Assembly: GCF_014650915.1 (NCBI RefSeq)
Contig: NZ_BMVW01000001.1
Coordinates: 1,316,093-1,380,092 of the forward strand
DNA: 64,000 nucleotides
DNA from: Streptomyces poonensis
GTDB taxonomy: Bacteria; Actinomycetota; Actinomycetes; Streptomycetales; Streptomycetaceae
Direction: 5' to 3'
The notes beneath the pieces were generated by a model. That model did no database searches. It was not told the origin of the DNA and saw nothing but the letters and a program-made list of their open reading frames with translations. Shown in pieces: positions 51,013 to 58,912 of this stretch. Position numbers and translations under genes: made by a program. Each line of letters begins with the position of its first letter. Position 1 is the first letter of the stretch.

Positions 51013-53592
51013 ATGAGCACCGAGGAGCAACAGGAACGCACTCCCCCAAGCGCCCCCCGCTCGCTGGCGGAAGCGCTGCGCGCACGGGACGACCATTCCC
51101 TGGCGGCGCTCCTCCGGGCCCGGCCCGACCTCATCACCCCCGTCCCCACCGACCTCACCCAGCTCGCCACCCGCGCCGGCACCCGCGCCTCGGTCGTCCG
51201 GGCGCTGGAGCGCCTGGACCGCTTCGCACTGCAGACCGCGCAGGCGCTGGCCGTGGCGGGCGACCCCGCGCCGTACGGCGAACTGCTGGCCCTGATGGCG
51301 GGGGACGAGACCGACCCCACGGTCGCCGCCGCACTCCCCCGCGCCCTCGGCACACTCCGTGAACAGGCCCTCGTGTGGGGCCCCGACGACCGGCTCCGGC
51401 TCGTCCGCACGGCCCGCGAACTGCTCGCCCCCTCCCCGCAGCACCCGTCCCCGACCGGGCTCGGGCCGACCGTCGCGGAGGCCATGGCGGGGATGTCCCA
51501 CGGCCGGGTGCAGGAGATCGTCACCACGGCCGGACTGTCCGGCACGCACGACTCGGTGTCGGCGGTGGCGTCCCTGACCGCCCTGTTCACCGACCGGGCC
51601 CGGATGGCGGCGCTGCTCGACGGCGCGCCGGCGGAGTCCACGGCCGTGCTGGACCGGCTGGTGTGGGGCCCACCGTACGGCCAGGTCACCGCCGCCCCGG
51701 CGGCCCATCTGCGCTGGCTGCTGGACCGCGGTCTGCTGCTGCCGACGGCGCCCGGCACCGTCGTCCTGCCCCGGGAGGCCGCCCTCCACCTGCGCGGCGG
51801 CCGCGCCCACCGGGAGCCGGAGCCGCTGGCCCCGGCCGTCGGGACGGCCGCGACCCACCGTCCACAGGCTGTGGACGCGGCGGCGGCCGGACAGGCGTAC
51901 ACCGCGCTCGCGACGGTCGAGGAGCTGCTGAAGGACTGGGACGAGGGCGGCCCGGCCGTCCTGCGGGCCGGCGGCCTGAGCGTCCGCGACCTCAAGCGGA
52001 CCGCCGCCGCCCTCGACGTGCCCGAGCCGATGGCCGTGTTCTGGGTCGAACTCGCCTACGCGGCGGGCCTGCTGGCGTCCGACGGCGAGGCCGACGAGCG
52101 GTACGCGGCCACCCCGGCGTACGACGAGTGGCTGGAGCTGCCCCCCGCCGAGCGCTGGGCCCGGCTCGCCACGGCGTGGCTGGCGGCGACCCGCACCCCG
52201 GGCGTGGTCGGCGGCCGGGACGCGAAGGACCGTACGATGTCGGCACTGGGCCCCGGCCTGGACCGCTCGGCCGCGCCCGAGGTACGGCACCGGGTGCTCA
52301 CCCTGCTCGCCGGGCTCCCGGAGGGCGCGGCGCCCGTACCCGAGACGGTCCTCGCCCGACTGCACTGGGAGCGCCCCCTGCGCGGGCCGCGGCCGTCGCA
52401 GCAGGACGACGACCTGCGCACCCGGCTCGCCCGCTGGACCCTGGCGGAGGCGGAGGCGCTGGGCGTGACGGGCCGCGGGGCGCTGTCCTCCCACGGCCGG
52501 GCCCTGCTGGGGCTGCCCGAGGGCACCACCGCACGGGACGCTCTCCCCGAGGAGCCCGGCGACAAGCTCCCCGCCCACCACCGGCACCACGAGGAGCCGC
52601 CGGCCGCCCCCGCCGCCCCCGCTCCCGTCCCCACCTCCGCCGAACGCTCCGCGGCCGGTGCGCGCGCCGCCCTCCTGCTCGCCCCGCTGCTGCCCGAACC
52701 CCTCGACCACGTCCTCCTCCAGGCGGACCTGACCGCCGTGGCGCCCGGTCCGCTGCGGCGCTCGCTGGCCGACACCCTCGATGTGCTGGCGGACGTGGAG
52801 TCGAAGGGCGGCGCGACCGTCTACCGCTTCACCCCGGGCTCCGTGCGCCGCGCCCTGGACGCCGGACGCACCGCCTCCGACCTGCACGCCTTCCTCGCGG
52901 CCCACTCCCGCACCCCGGTCCCGCAGCCGCTCGCGTACCTGATCGACGACGTGGCCCGCAGACACGGCCATCTGCGCATCGGCGCCGCCTCCGCGTATGT
53001 GCGCTGCGACGACGACGCCATGCTGACCGAGATCCTCGCCGACAAGCGGTCCGCGCAGCTCGGGCTGCGCCGCCTCGCGCCGACCGTGCTGGCCGCCCAG
53101 GCCGACCCGGCGACGCTGCTGGAGGGCCTGCGTGCCATGGGGTACGCCCCGGCCGCGGAGTCCGCCGAGGGCGATGTGCTGATCACCCGCGCCCACGCCC
53201 ACCGCACCCCGCCGCGCACCGCCCCGGAACCCGTCCCCGAGGGTCCCCCGGTGCCGGACGCCACCCTGCTCGGCGCGGCCCTGCGCGCCATCCGCGCGGG
53301 CGACCTCGCCTCCACGGCACCCCACAGGGAGGGTGTCCCCGCGCCCGAGGGCGCCCTGCCGCGGACCGGTTCCGCCGAGACCCTCGCCACCATGCAGGCC
53401 GCCGTCCTCACCGGTGAGGCCGTATGGATCGGCTATGTCAACGCCGAGGGCGGCGCCAGTCAGCGGGTCATCGCGCCCGTCCGCGTCGAGGGCGGCTTCG
53501 TCACGGCGTACGACCACACCGCGGACGAGGTCCGCACCTTTCCGCTGCACCGCATCACGGGGGTCGCGGAGCTCGCCGACGACGTGATCTGA
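51013..53592 (+). CDS. Helicase_C_3-type protein with WYL-like C-terminus (partner of XPB helicase)
   Basis: An 859-residue protein. The N-terminal 400 residues are winged-helix-rich with DLTQLATRAGTRASVVRALERLD and repeated helical modules. The Helicase_C_3/XPB-associated domain lies around 500-720 (PLPEPLDHVLLQADLTAVAPGPL, DVLADVESKGGATVYRFTPGSVRRALD). The last 70 residues look like a WYL ligand-sensing module (EAVWIGYVNAEGG, RVIAPVRVEGGFVTAYDH, VRTFPLHRITGV). No Walker A or DEAD box is seen. It corresponds in layout to mycobacterial Rv0862c, which lies beside the XPB gene. It probably controls or assists the XPB helicase encoded downstream. ATG 51013 is used. Confidence 0.85.
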   Translation: MSTEEQQERTPPSAPRSLAEALRARDDHSLAALLRARPDLITPVPTDLTQLATRAGTRASVVRALERLDRFALQTAQALAVAGDPAPYGELLALMAGDETDPTVAAALPRALGTLREQALVWGPDDRLRLVRTARELLAPSPQHPSPTGLGPTVAEAMAGMSHGRVQEIVTTAGLSGTHDSVSAVASLTALFTDRARMAALLDGAPAESTAVLDRLVWGPPYGQVTAAPAAHLRWLLDRGLLLPTAPGTVVLPREAALHLRGGRAHREPEPLAPAVGTAATHRPQAVDAAAAGQAYTALATVEELLKDWDEGGPAVLRAGGLSVRDLKRTAAALDVPEPMAVFWVELAYAAGLLASDGEADERYAATPAYDEWLELPPAERWARLATAWLAATRTPGVVGGRDAKDRTMSALGPGLDRSAAPEVRHRVLTLLAGLPEGAAPVPETVLARLHWERPLRGPRPSQQDDDLRTRLARWTLAEAEALGVTGRGALSSHGRALLGLPEGTTARDALPEEPGDKLPAHHRHHEEPPAAPAAPAPVPTSAERSAAGARAALLLAPLLPEPLDHVLLQADLTAVAPGPLRRSLADTLDVLADVESKGGATVYRFTPGSVRRALDAGRTASDLHAFLAAHSRTPVPQPLAYLIDDVARRHGHLRIGAASAYVRCDDDAMLTEILADKRSAQLGLRRLAPTVLAAQADPATLLEGLRAMGYAPAAESAEGDVLITRAHAHRTPPRTAPEPVPEGPPVPDATLLGAALRAIRAGDLASTAPHREGVPAPEGALPRTGSAETLATMQAAVLTGEAVWIGYVNAEGGASQRVIAPVRVEGGFVTAYDHTADEVRTFPLHRITGVAELADDVI

Positions 53593-53772
53593 CCTGGCGT
53601 CCCAAGCCGTGACCTCACCCATTCGGGTGTACGTGGCACTTCATGCACGCCACGCCGGGAACTTCCCCCGCTCGAGCGACCTTCGCGGGTGTGCCGCGTC
53701 GGGCCGCGGGTCACCGGGCAGCCACCCGGTGTCCTGTTCATGCTCACGTGAGCGCAGCAGAGAGGAAGTTCC

Positions 53773-53898
53773 ATGCGCATCACCCGTCGTATCGCCGCGG
53801 TGCTGACCACGGCCGCCGTGATGGTGGGCGCGTTCGCGGCCCAGGCCGTGGCCATCGGCATCGATAACGCTCAGGGTCTCCAGATCCCCATCCCCTGA
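53773..53898 (+). CDS. 41-residue secreted peptide precursor
   Basis: A tiny gene with AGAGGA six bases before ATG 53773. Residues 1-25 form a signal peptide (RITRRIAAVLTTAAVMVGAFAAQA) with an Ala-x-Ala cleavage site; the mature part would be about 14-16 residues, VAIGIDNAQGLQIPIP. A strong terminator follows eight bases after the stop, which supports a real transcript. The peptide is uncharged at the end and could be a signal, a small adhesive or a leader; nothing more can be said. The next gene encodes a related but longer precursor. Confidence 0.65.
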   Translation: MRITRRIAAVLTTAAVMVGAFAAQAVAIGIDNAQGLQIPIP

Positions 53899-53905
53899 GC
53901 CGCCC

Positions 53906-53934
53906 GGCGGGCCCGGCGCTCCACCGGGCCCGCC
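53906..53934 (+). terminator. Terminator of the 41-residue peptide gene
   Basis: Perfect 11-bp stem GGCGGGCCCGG / CCGGGCCCGCC with a 7-base loop, followed by TTCGCT. Confidence 0.75.
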
Positions 53935-54024
53935 TTCGCTCCGGGCCGGTCCGACGCCCCGGAGGCCGGCCCGAACCCACCGCCCGGCCACGGATCCGGC
54001 ACCCATCTCCAGGGAGGGAACCCC

Positions 54025-54237
54025 ATGCACACCACCCGTCGTGTCACCACCGCGCTGACCAGGACCACGCTGCTCGCCGCGGTCGCCGTGGTCCTCGGTG
54101 CCCCCGGCTCCCCGGCGGCGGCTCAGAACCCGCTGCCGCTGCCCGTCGCGGGAATCGCCGCCGAGTCCCTGGTCGGCGAGGGGGTCACGGTGGAAGGCCC
54201 CCTGGTCAACAACGTCAACCTGCCCACGGTGAAGTAG
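54025..54237 (+). CDS. 70-residue secreted peptide precursor
   Basis: A second small exported protein with AGGGAGG upstream of ATG 54025. Signal peptide HTTRRVTTALTRTTLLAAVA and cleavage near PAAAQ leave a mature part of about 37 residues, QNPLPLPVAGIAAESLV then GEGVTVEGPLVNNVNLPTVK. It shares the M-x-x-T-R-R start and overall plan with the peptide gene before it. The last 23 bases overlap the convergent UPF0114-IstB gene. Function unknown. Confidence 0.7.
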   Translation: MHTTRRVTTALTRTTLLAAVAVVLGAPGSPAAAQNPLPLPVAGIAAESLVGEGVTVEGPLVNNVNLPTVK

Positions 54238-55552
54238 CGCTCCGCAGTCGGTAGCTGTCGCCCTCCAGCCGGACGATCTCCGCGTGGTGGGCGAGGCGGT
54301 CGACCATCGCCGGTGCCGGGCCGCCGCCGAAGATCTCGTCCCAGCGGCCGAGCGGGCGGTCGCTGGTCACGATCAGCGAGGCCCGCTCGTACCGGTGGGC
54401 GATCAGCCGGAAGAACAGGTGGGCGGTGTCCGCGTCGAACGGGACGTAGCCGACCTCGTCGACGACCAGCACCGGGTAGGCGTCCAGCGCGGCCAGTTCC
54501 TCGGCCAGCCGCCCCGCGGCCCGGGCGCCGGACAGCCGGGCCGCCCAGTCGGCGGCGGTCGCGAACAGCACCTGGTGGCCGGCCTGGCAGGCCCGTACGC
54601 CGAGACCGATGGCGAGATGGGTCTTGCCCGTGCCGGGGGCGCCGACGAAGACCACGTTCCGCCGGGCGGCGACGAAGTCGAGCTTGCCGAGCCGGGTCAC
54701 GGCCTCCCGGTCGAAGGACCGCGGGTGGCCCTCGTCGAACTCCTCCAGCAGCTTGCGGACGGGGAACCGGGCGGCACGGATCCGGTTGTCGGCACCGGCC
54801 TCGTGCGGGGAGGACGGGAATCCCGGCTGTGCGGGGACCGCCACCGTGGCCGCCAGAGGGGTGCCCGCGGTGAGGGCGGACATCCCGGCGGAGGTCCCGG
54901 CGGGCACGGGCGCCGGCACGGACGGGTGCCCGGCCGCCGCTCCCACCGGGTGCCCGCCGGGCCCGCCCCCGTCCCCGTGCTCCGTGGGTTCCCTGGGTTC
55001 CTTGGGCGAGTGGCTCGCGCGCATCATCGGCCCGGACATGTACGCGAGGATCGCCGCCGAGACGATGAACGCCATGTGGATCACCGTGCCCCACAGCAGC
55101 GAGTGCCGTGAGGTGTGGTGCACATCCACGAACATCTGGAGCAGATGGACCGAGGAGATGCCGACGATGGCGGTGGCGAGCTTCACCTTCAGCACGTTGG
55201 AGTTGACGTGCGAGAGCCATTCCGGCTGGTCACGATGGCCCTGAAGGCCGATCCGCGAGACGAAGGTCTCGTAGCCGCCGACGATGACCATGATCAGCAG
55301 ATTGGCGATCATGACGACGTCGACCAGCTTGAGCACGGCGAGCATGACGTAGTTCTCGGTCGCCGCACCGGTCACACACCGGTGGATTAACGCCCACAGC
55401 TCGTTGAAGAACTTGTAGACGTACACGCCCTGGGCGGCCACCAGGCCGAAGTAGAGCGGCGCCTGCAGCCAGCGGGTGGCGAACAGGGCGTACCCGAGCG
55501 TCGCGGTCGTCGGGGACACGGCGGACGTCAGGGACTGGCTGGGACCGGGCAT
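54215..55552 (-). CDS. UPF0114 (YqhA-type) membrane domain fused to IstB/DnaC-type AAA+ ATPase
   Basis: A 445-residue fusion. Residues 22-175 are a complete UPF0114 domain with four membrane segments: RWLQAPLYFGLVAAQGVYVY, VLKLVDVVMIANLLIMVIVGG, VKLATAIVGISSVHLLQMF and WGTVIHMAFIVSAAILAYM. A Pro/Ala/Gly linker (180-260) leads to an IstB-like AAA+ domain with Walker A GAPGTGKT (K310), Walker B VLVVDEVGY (D365, E366) and SLIVTSDRPLGRWDEIFGG. IstB normally helps IS21 transposases, but no istA is adjacent. Codon 55 is TTA. ATG 55552 is preceded by GGAG. A membrane-tethered ATPase is predicted; role unknown. It is divergent from XPB. Confidence 0.88.
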   Translation of the reverse strand: MPGPSQSLTSAVSPTTATLGYALFATRWLQAPLYFGLVAAQGVYVYKFFNELWALIHRCVTGAATENYVMLAVLKLVDVVMIANLLIMVIVGGYETFVSRIGLQGHRDQPEWLSHVNSNVLKVKLATAIVGISSVHLLQMFVDVHHTSRHSLLWGTVIHMAFIVSAAILAYMSGPMMRASHSPKEPREPTEHGDGGGPGGHPVGAAAGHPSVPAPVPAGTSAGMSALTAGTPLAATVAVPAQPGFPSSPHEAGADNRIRAARFPVRKLLEEFDEGHPRSFDREAVTRLGKLDFVAARRNVVFVGAPGTGKTHLAIGLGVRACQAGHQVLFATAADWAARLSGARAAGRLAEELAALDAYPVLVVDEVGYVPFDADTAHLFFRLIAHRYERASLIVTSDRPLGRWDEIFGGGPAPAMVDRLAHHAEIVRLEGDSYRLRSATSPWAG

Positions 55553-55776
55553 GGGCTCACTCCGAGGACGGTGGCACGGACGGTGACCCGCGCAGTCCGC
55601 CATTCTTCGGAAGAAGCGCCGCAAATCAGAATTCCGACCACCCATTGGGGTGGTTAGACATCCAATCGCACAGGACACGGAAGTCGCCGCGACGCACTCC
55701 GCTCCGCCCCGGCGATCAGGCACACTGGACGTTTGGCCGTGCCGAGCCACAGAGCCATCCCGAAAGGCAGCCGCGC

Positions 55777-57429
55777 GTGAATGGTCCCCTCATCGTCCAG
55801 AGCGACAAGACCCTCCTGCTGGAGGTCGACCACGAGCAGGCCGACGACTGCCGCCGGGCGATCGCCCCGTTCGCGGAGCTGGAGCGGGCACCGGAGCACA
55901 TCCACACCTACCGGGTGACCCCGCTCGGCCTGTGGAACGCCCGCGCCGCCGGGCACGACGCCGAGCAGGTCGTGGACGCGCTGGTGCAGTACAGCCGGTA
56001 CCCGGTGCCGCACGCGCTGCTCGTCGACATCGCGGAGACGATGGACCGCTACGGTCGGCTCACCCTGAGCAAGCACCCGGCGCACGGGCTGGTCCTGACC
56101 ACCACCGACCGGCCGGTGCTGGAGGAGATCCTGCGCTCCAAGCGCATCACGCCACTGGTCGGCGCCCGGATCGACCCGGACACCGTGGCCGTGCACCCCT
56201 CCGAGCGCGGGCAGATCAAGCAGGTGCTGCTGAAGCTGGGCTGGCCGGCCGAGGACCTCGCCGGGTACGTGGACGGCGAGGCGCACCCCATCGAGCTCGC
56301 CGAGGACGGCTGGGCGCTGCGCCCGTACCAGAAGCAGGCGGTGGAGAACTTCTGGCACGGCGGGTCCGGGGTCGTGGTCCTGCCCTGCGGCGCGGGCAAG
56401 ACGCTGGTCGGCGCCGGGTCGATGGCACAGGCCAAGGCGACCACGCTGATCCTCGTCACGAACACCGTCTCCGCCCGGCAGTGGAAGCACGAGCTGGTGA
56501 AGCGGACCTCGCTGACCGAGGACGAGATCGGCGAGTACAGCGGGACGAAGAAGGAGATCCGCCCGGTCACCATCGCCACGTACCAGGTGCTGACCACGAA
56601 GCGGAAGGGCGTCTATCCGCACCTGGAGCTGTTCGACTCCCGTGACTGGGGGCTCATCGTCTACGACGAGGTGCACCTGCTGCCCGCGCCGGTCTTCAAG
56701 TTCACCGCCGATCTCCAGGCGCGGCGGCGGCTCGGGCTCACCGCGACGCTGGTCCGCGAGGACGGGCGCGAGTCCGACGTCTTCTCGCTGATCGGGCCGA
56801 AACGGTTCGACGCGCCCTGGAAGGAGATCGAGGCACAGGGCTACATCGCGCCCGCCGACTGCGTGGAGGTCCGGGTCAACCTGACCGACAGCGAGCGGCT
56901 CGCGTACGCGACGGCCGAGACGGAGGAGAAGTACCGCTTCTGCTCGACGACGGCGACGAAGCGGAAGGTGACGGAGGCGATCGTCCGCCGCTTCGCCGGA
57001 CAGCAGATCCTCGTCATCGGGCAGTACATCGACCAGCTCGACGAGCTGGGCGAGCACCTCGGCGCGCCGGTGATCAAGGGCGAGACCTCGAACGCCCAGC
57101 GGGAGAAGCTCTTCGACGCGTTCCGCGAGGGCGAGATCAACGTGCTGGTGGTGTCGAAGGTCGCGAACTTCTCGATCGACCTGCCGGAGGCGACGGTCGC
57201 CATCCAGGTGTCCGGCACGTTCGGCTCGCGGCAGGAGGAGGCCCAGCGGCTCGGGCGGGTGCTGCGGCCCAAGGCCGACGGCCACCAGGCGCACTTCTAC
57301 TCGGTGGTCGCCCGCGACACCGTCGACCAGGACTTCGCGGCCCACCGCCAGCGGTTCCTGGCCGAGCAGGGCTACGCGTACCGGATCATGGACGCGGACG
57401 AGCTGCTGAGCGAGGGCACTCAGGGCTGA
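55777..57429 (+). CDS. XPB-type DNA repair helicase
   Basis: A 550-residue superfamily 2 helicase of the XPB/Ercc3 family. The N-terminal damage-recognition region (1-170) has GPLIVQSDKTLLLEVDHEQADDC; motif I is CGAGKT with K208, motif II YDEVHLLP, the RED motif REDGRE, and motif VI QRLGRVLRPKADG. Bacterial XPB unwinds DNA 3' to 5' in repair. Start GTG 55777. The Rv0861c-Rv0862c pair of mycobacteria has its counterpart here in this gene and that at 51013, but two kilobases of other genes lie between. Confidence 0.94.
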   Translation: MNGPLIVQSDKTLLLEVDHEQADDCRRAIAPFAELERAPEHIHTYRVTPLGLWNARAAGHDAEQVVDALVQYSRYPVPHALLVDIAETMDRYGRLTLSKHPAHGLVLTTTDRPVLEEILRSKRITPLVGARIDPDTVAVHPSERGQIKQVLLKLGWPAEDLAGYVDGEAHPIELAEDGWALRPYQKQAVENFWHGGSGVVVLPCGAGKTLVGAGSMAQAKATTLILVTNTVSARQWKHELVKRTSLTEDEIGEYSGTKKEIRPVTIATYQVLTTKRKGVYPHLELFDSRDWGLIVYDEVHLLPAPVFKFTADLQARRRLGLTATLVREDGRESDVFSLIGPKRFDAPWKEIEAQGYIAPADCVEVRVNLTDSERLAYATAETEEKYRFCSTTATKRKVTEAIVRRFAGQQILVIGQYIDQLDELGEHLGAPVIKGETSNAQREKLFDAFREGEINVLVVSKVANFSIDLPEATVAIQVSGTFGSRQEEAQRLGRVLRPKADGHQAHFYSVVARDTVDQDFAAHRQRFLAEQGYAYRIMDADELLSEGTQG

Positions 57430-57438
57430 GGCCCGGCG

Positions 57439-58191
57439 TCACACGTCGAAGGTCTCGGCGCTCAGACGGCGTTCGAGCAGGGCGAGGGCGAGGTCGGTCA
57501 GGGGCCGGTCGTCGGCGGCGGCGCGGGCCCGCAGGCGCAGGAGTGCCTCGTCCAGGGGGATGCCGAGCGCGGAGGAGAGGAAGCCGACGGCCTGATGGGT
57601 CTCGGCCCGGTACAGGACCAGGTCGGCCTCTGTTCCGTTCTCGCCGGCCGGCGCGGTGTTCACGCTGTTCATCAGCAGGGTCAGCAGCAGCCGGCCCAGG
57701 CGGTGGAAGTCGCGCCGCAGAGCGGCCGTCGGGGCACCGGGACTGGTGCGGTAGCCGGCCAGCACCCCGACCGTGGCGGCGCCGAGCTGGAGGGGAACGG
57801 CGATGACGGCGCGGGCGGGGGTGTGCGCGACGGCCGACAGGAAGCCGGGCCAGCGGGCGAACTCGGCAGCGGCCAGGTCCGGCTCGGTCAGGGGGCGGCC
57901 CTGGCGGGCGACCTGCGAGGTGGGGCCGTCACCGAGGGCGAACTGCAGCTCCTCCAGCTCGGGGCCCAGGCCCTCGGGCGGGTCGGACCACACCAGTTCC
58001 GGCAGGCCGCCGCAGACGACGGCACTCACGGTGAGGGCGTCCAGGCCGATCCGACGCGCGGTGCCGGCCGGCACCGCGCGCAGTCCGTCTCCCTTCCGGG
58101 CGGCATGGCTCACACCGGCCAGGCATTCCGCCAGGCCGTCGGGGGGCGGTGGGGCACCGTCCGGAGCAGGGCCCCGGTCACCGGCCGACAT
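57439..58191 (-). CDS. GAF-ANTAR transcription antitermination-type regulator
   Basis: A 250-residue protein. A GAF domain covers about 15-165 (GLDALTVSAVVCG, VWSDPPEGLGPELEELQFALGDGPTS, AVIAVPLQLGAATVGVLAGY). A C-terminal ANTAR domain covers about 190-245 (ETHQAVGFLSSALGIPLDEALLRLRARAAADDRPLTDLALALLERRL). ANTAR domains bind paired RNA hairpins to prevent termination; the GAF part binds a small ligand. It lies six bases downstream of a broken copy of the same architecture. It ends nine bases from the convergent XPB gene. Confidence 0.9.
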   Translation of the reverse strand: MSAGDRGPAPDGAPPPPDGLAECLAGVSHAARKGDGLRAVPAGTARRIGLDALTVSAVVCGGLPELVWSDPPEGLGPELEELQFALGDGPTSQVARQGRPLTEPDLAAAEFARWPGFLSAVAHTPARAVIAVPLQLGAATVGVLAGYRTSPGAPTAALRRDFHRLGRLLLTLLMNSVNTAPAGENGTEADLVLYRAETHQAVGFLSSALGIPLDEALLRLRARAAADDRPLTDLALALLERRLSAETFDV

Positions 58192-58197
58192 GGCAGG

Positions 58198-58710
58198 TCA
58201 GGGCATCGGGTCGGGTTGGCGTGGCAGGTCTCTCCGTGCCGCACGGGTGGCGAGTTCGCCGAGTTCCCGCTGACGGGCGTGGGCGTGGGAGCGCACCCGG
58301 ACCAAGGGCTCCTCCATGCCGATTCCCGTGCGGGCCGCCAGCACGCCCTTGGCCTGTTCGATCACGAGGCGCGTGTTCAAGGCCGCCTCCAGTTCCCCGA
58401 GGACCTCGTCATTGGTGCGCGGTACCTTGCGCTATGTAGCCAGGCCCCGGCGGCGTCGGCCAGGATCTGCGCCAGGCACAGGTCCCGCTCGGTCAGCGTG
58501 GGACGGGTGGCACTCATCAGGTCGACGGCGCCGAACGTGTACCCGCCGGCGTGCAGCGGCACGGCGGCGACGCCGGTGATACCGAGGCTCAGCGCCCGGA
58601 CGGGGCGACGCCGGGCTCGCCGGCCGGCAGCGATGTGCTGGGGTCGGACACGGCCGCCTCCTCTCCGCCGGCCCGTCCGGTCTTCCCGCCGGACCGCACC
58701 GGCAGTTCCA
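58198..58710 (-). pseudogene. Broken GAF-ANTAR regulator
   Basis: The C-terminal ANTAR part is intact in one frame (NTRLVIEQAKGVLAARTGIGMEE, then QRELGELATRAARRD). Just upstream, the end of a GAF domain (LSLGITGVAAVPLHAGGYTFGAVDLMSATRPTLTERDLCLAQILADAAGAWLHSAR) is in another frame. The frame change is at about 58415-58430, where a single base is missing or two are extra. A second frame change near 58600 separates VSDPSTSLPAGEPG from VRALSLG. No 5' end resembling a GAF start is found. A pseudogene with at least two frameshifts. Confidence 0.75.
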
Positions 58711-58751
58711 ACGCTACTCATTTTCGTTCGCCCCGGCGCCCTTCCCTCACT

Positions 58752-58757
58752 TAGAAT
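58752..58757 (+). promoter_or_regulatory. Candidate -10 box upstream of the HelR-like gene
   Basis: TAGAAT stands out in an otherwise very GC-rich stretch about 155 bases upstream of the start codon; the -35 area is weak (TTCGCC-like). I saw no convincing copy of the rifamycin-associated element here, but I could not search for it formally. Confidence 0.3.
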
Positions 58758-58912
58758 CTCCGCTCTTGCCCGCCTCCCTCCCGGAGTGCCGCCGCCCGGA
58801 CGGAAACCGGCCGGCACCGTGTACTGCGCACCCGCGCTCCCACGAACGGCAGCCGGCCGGTCCCCGCCCCGGGTCCCGGACGGCGCACCGTCACGCCCCG
58901 GAGGCCGAACCC

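Noticed and set aside
50926..53622. 898-residue minus-strand frame
   Set aside because: Antisense of the Helicase_C_3 gene; Gly/Arg/Gln-rich shadow without domains.
54215..54900. IS21 insertion sequence (because of the IstB-like domain)
   Set aside because: No istA transposase, no terminal repeats, and the ATPase is fused in frame to a membrane domain; it is treated as a cellular gene.
58766..58912. 49-residue N-terminal extension of the HelR-like protein
   Set aside because: Pro/Arg/His-rich sequence without similarity; GTG 58913 has a well-spaced GGAGG.
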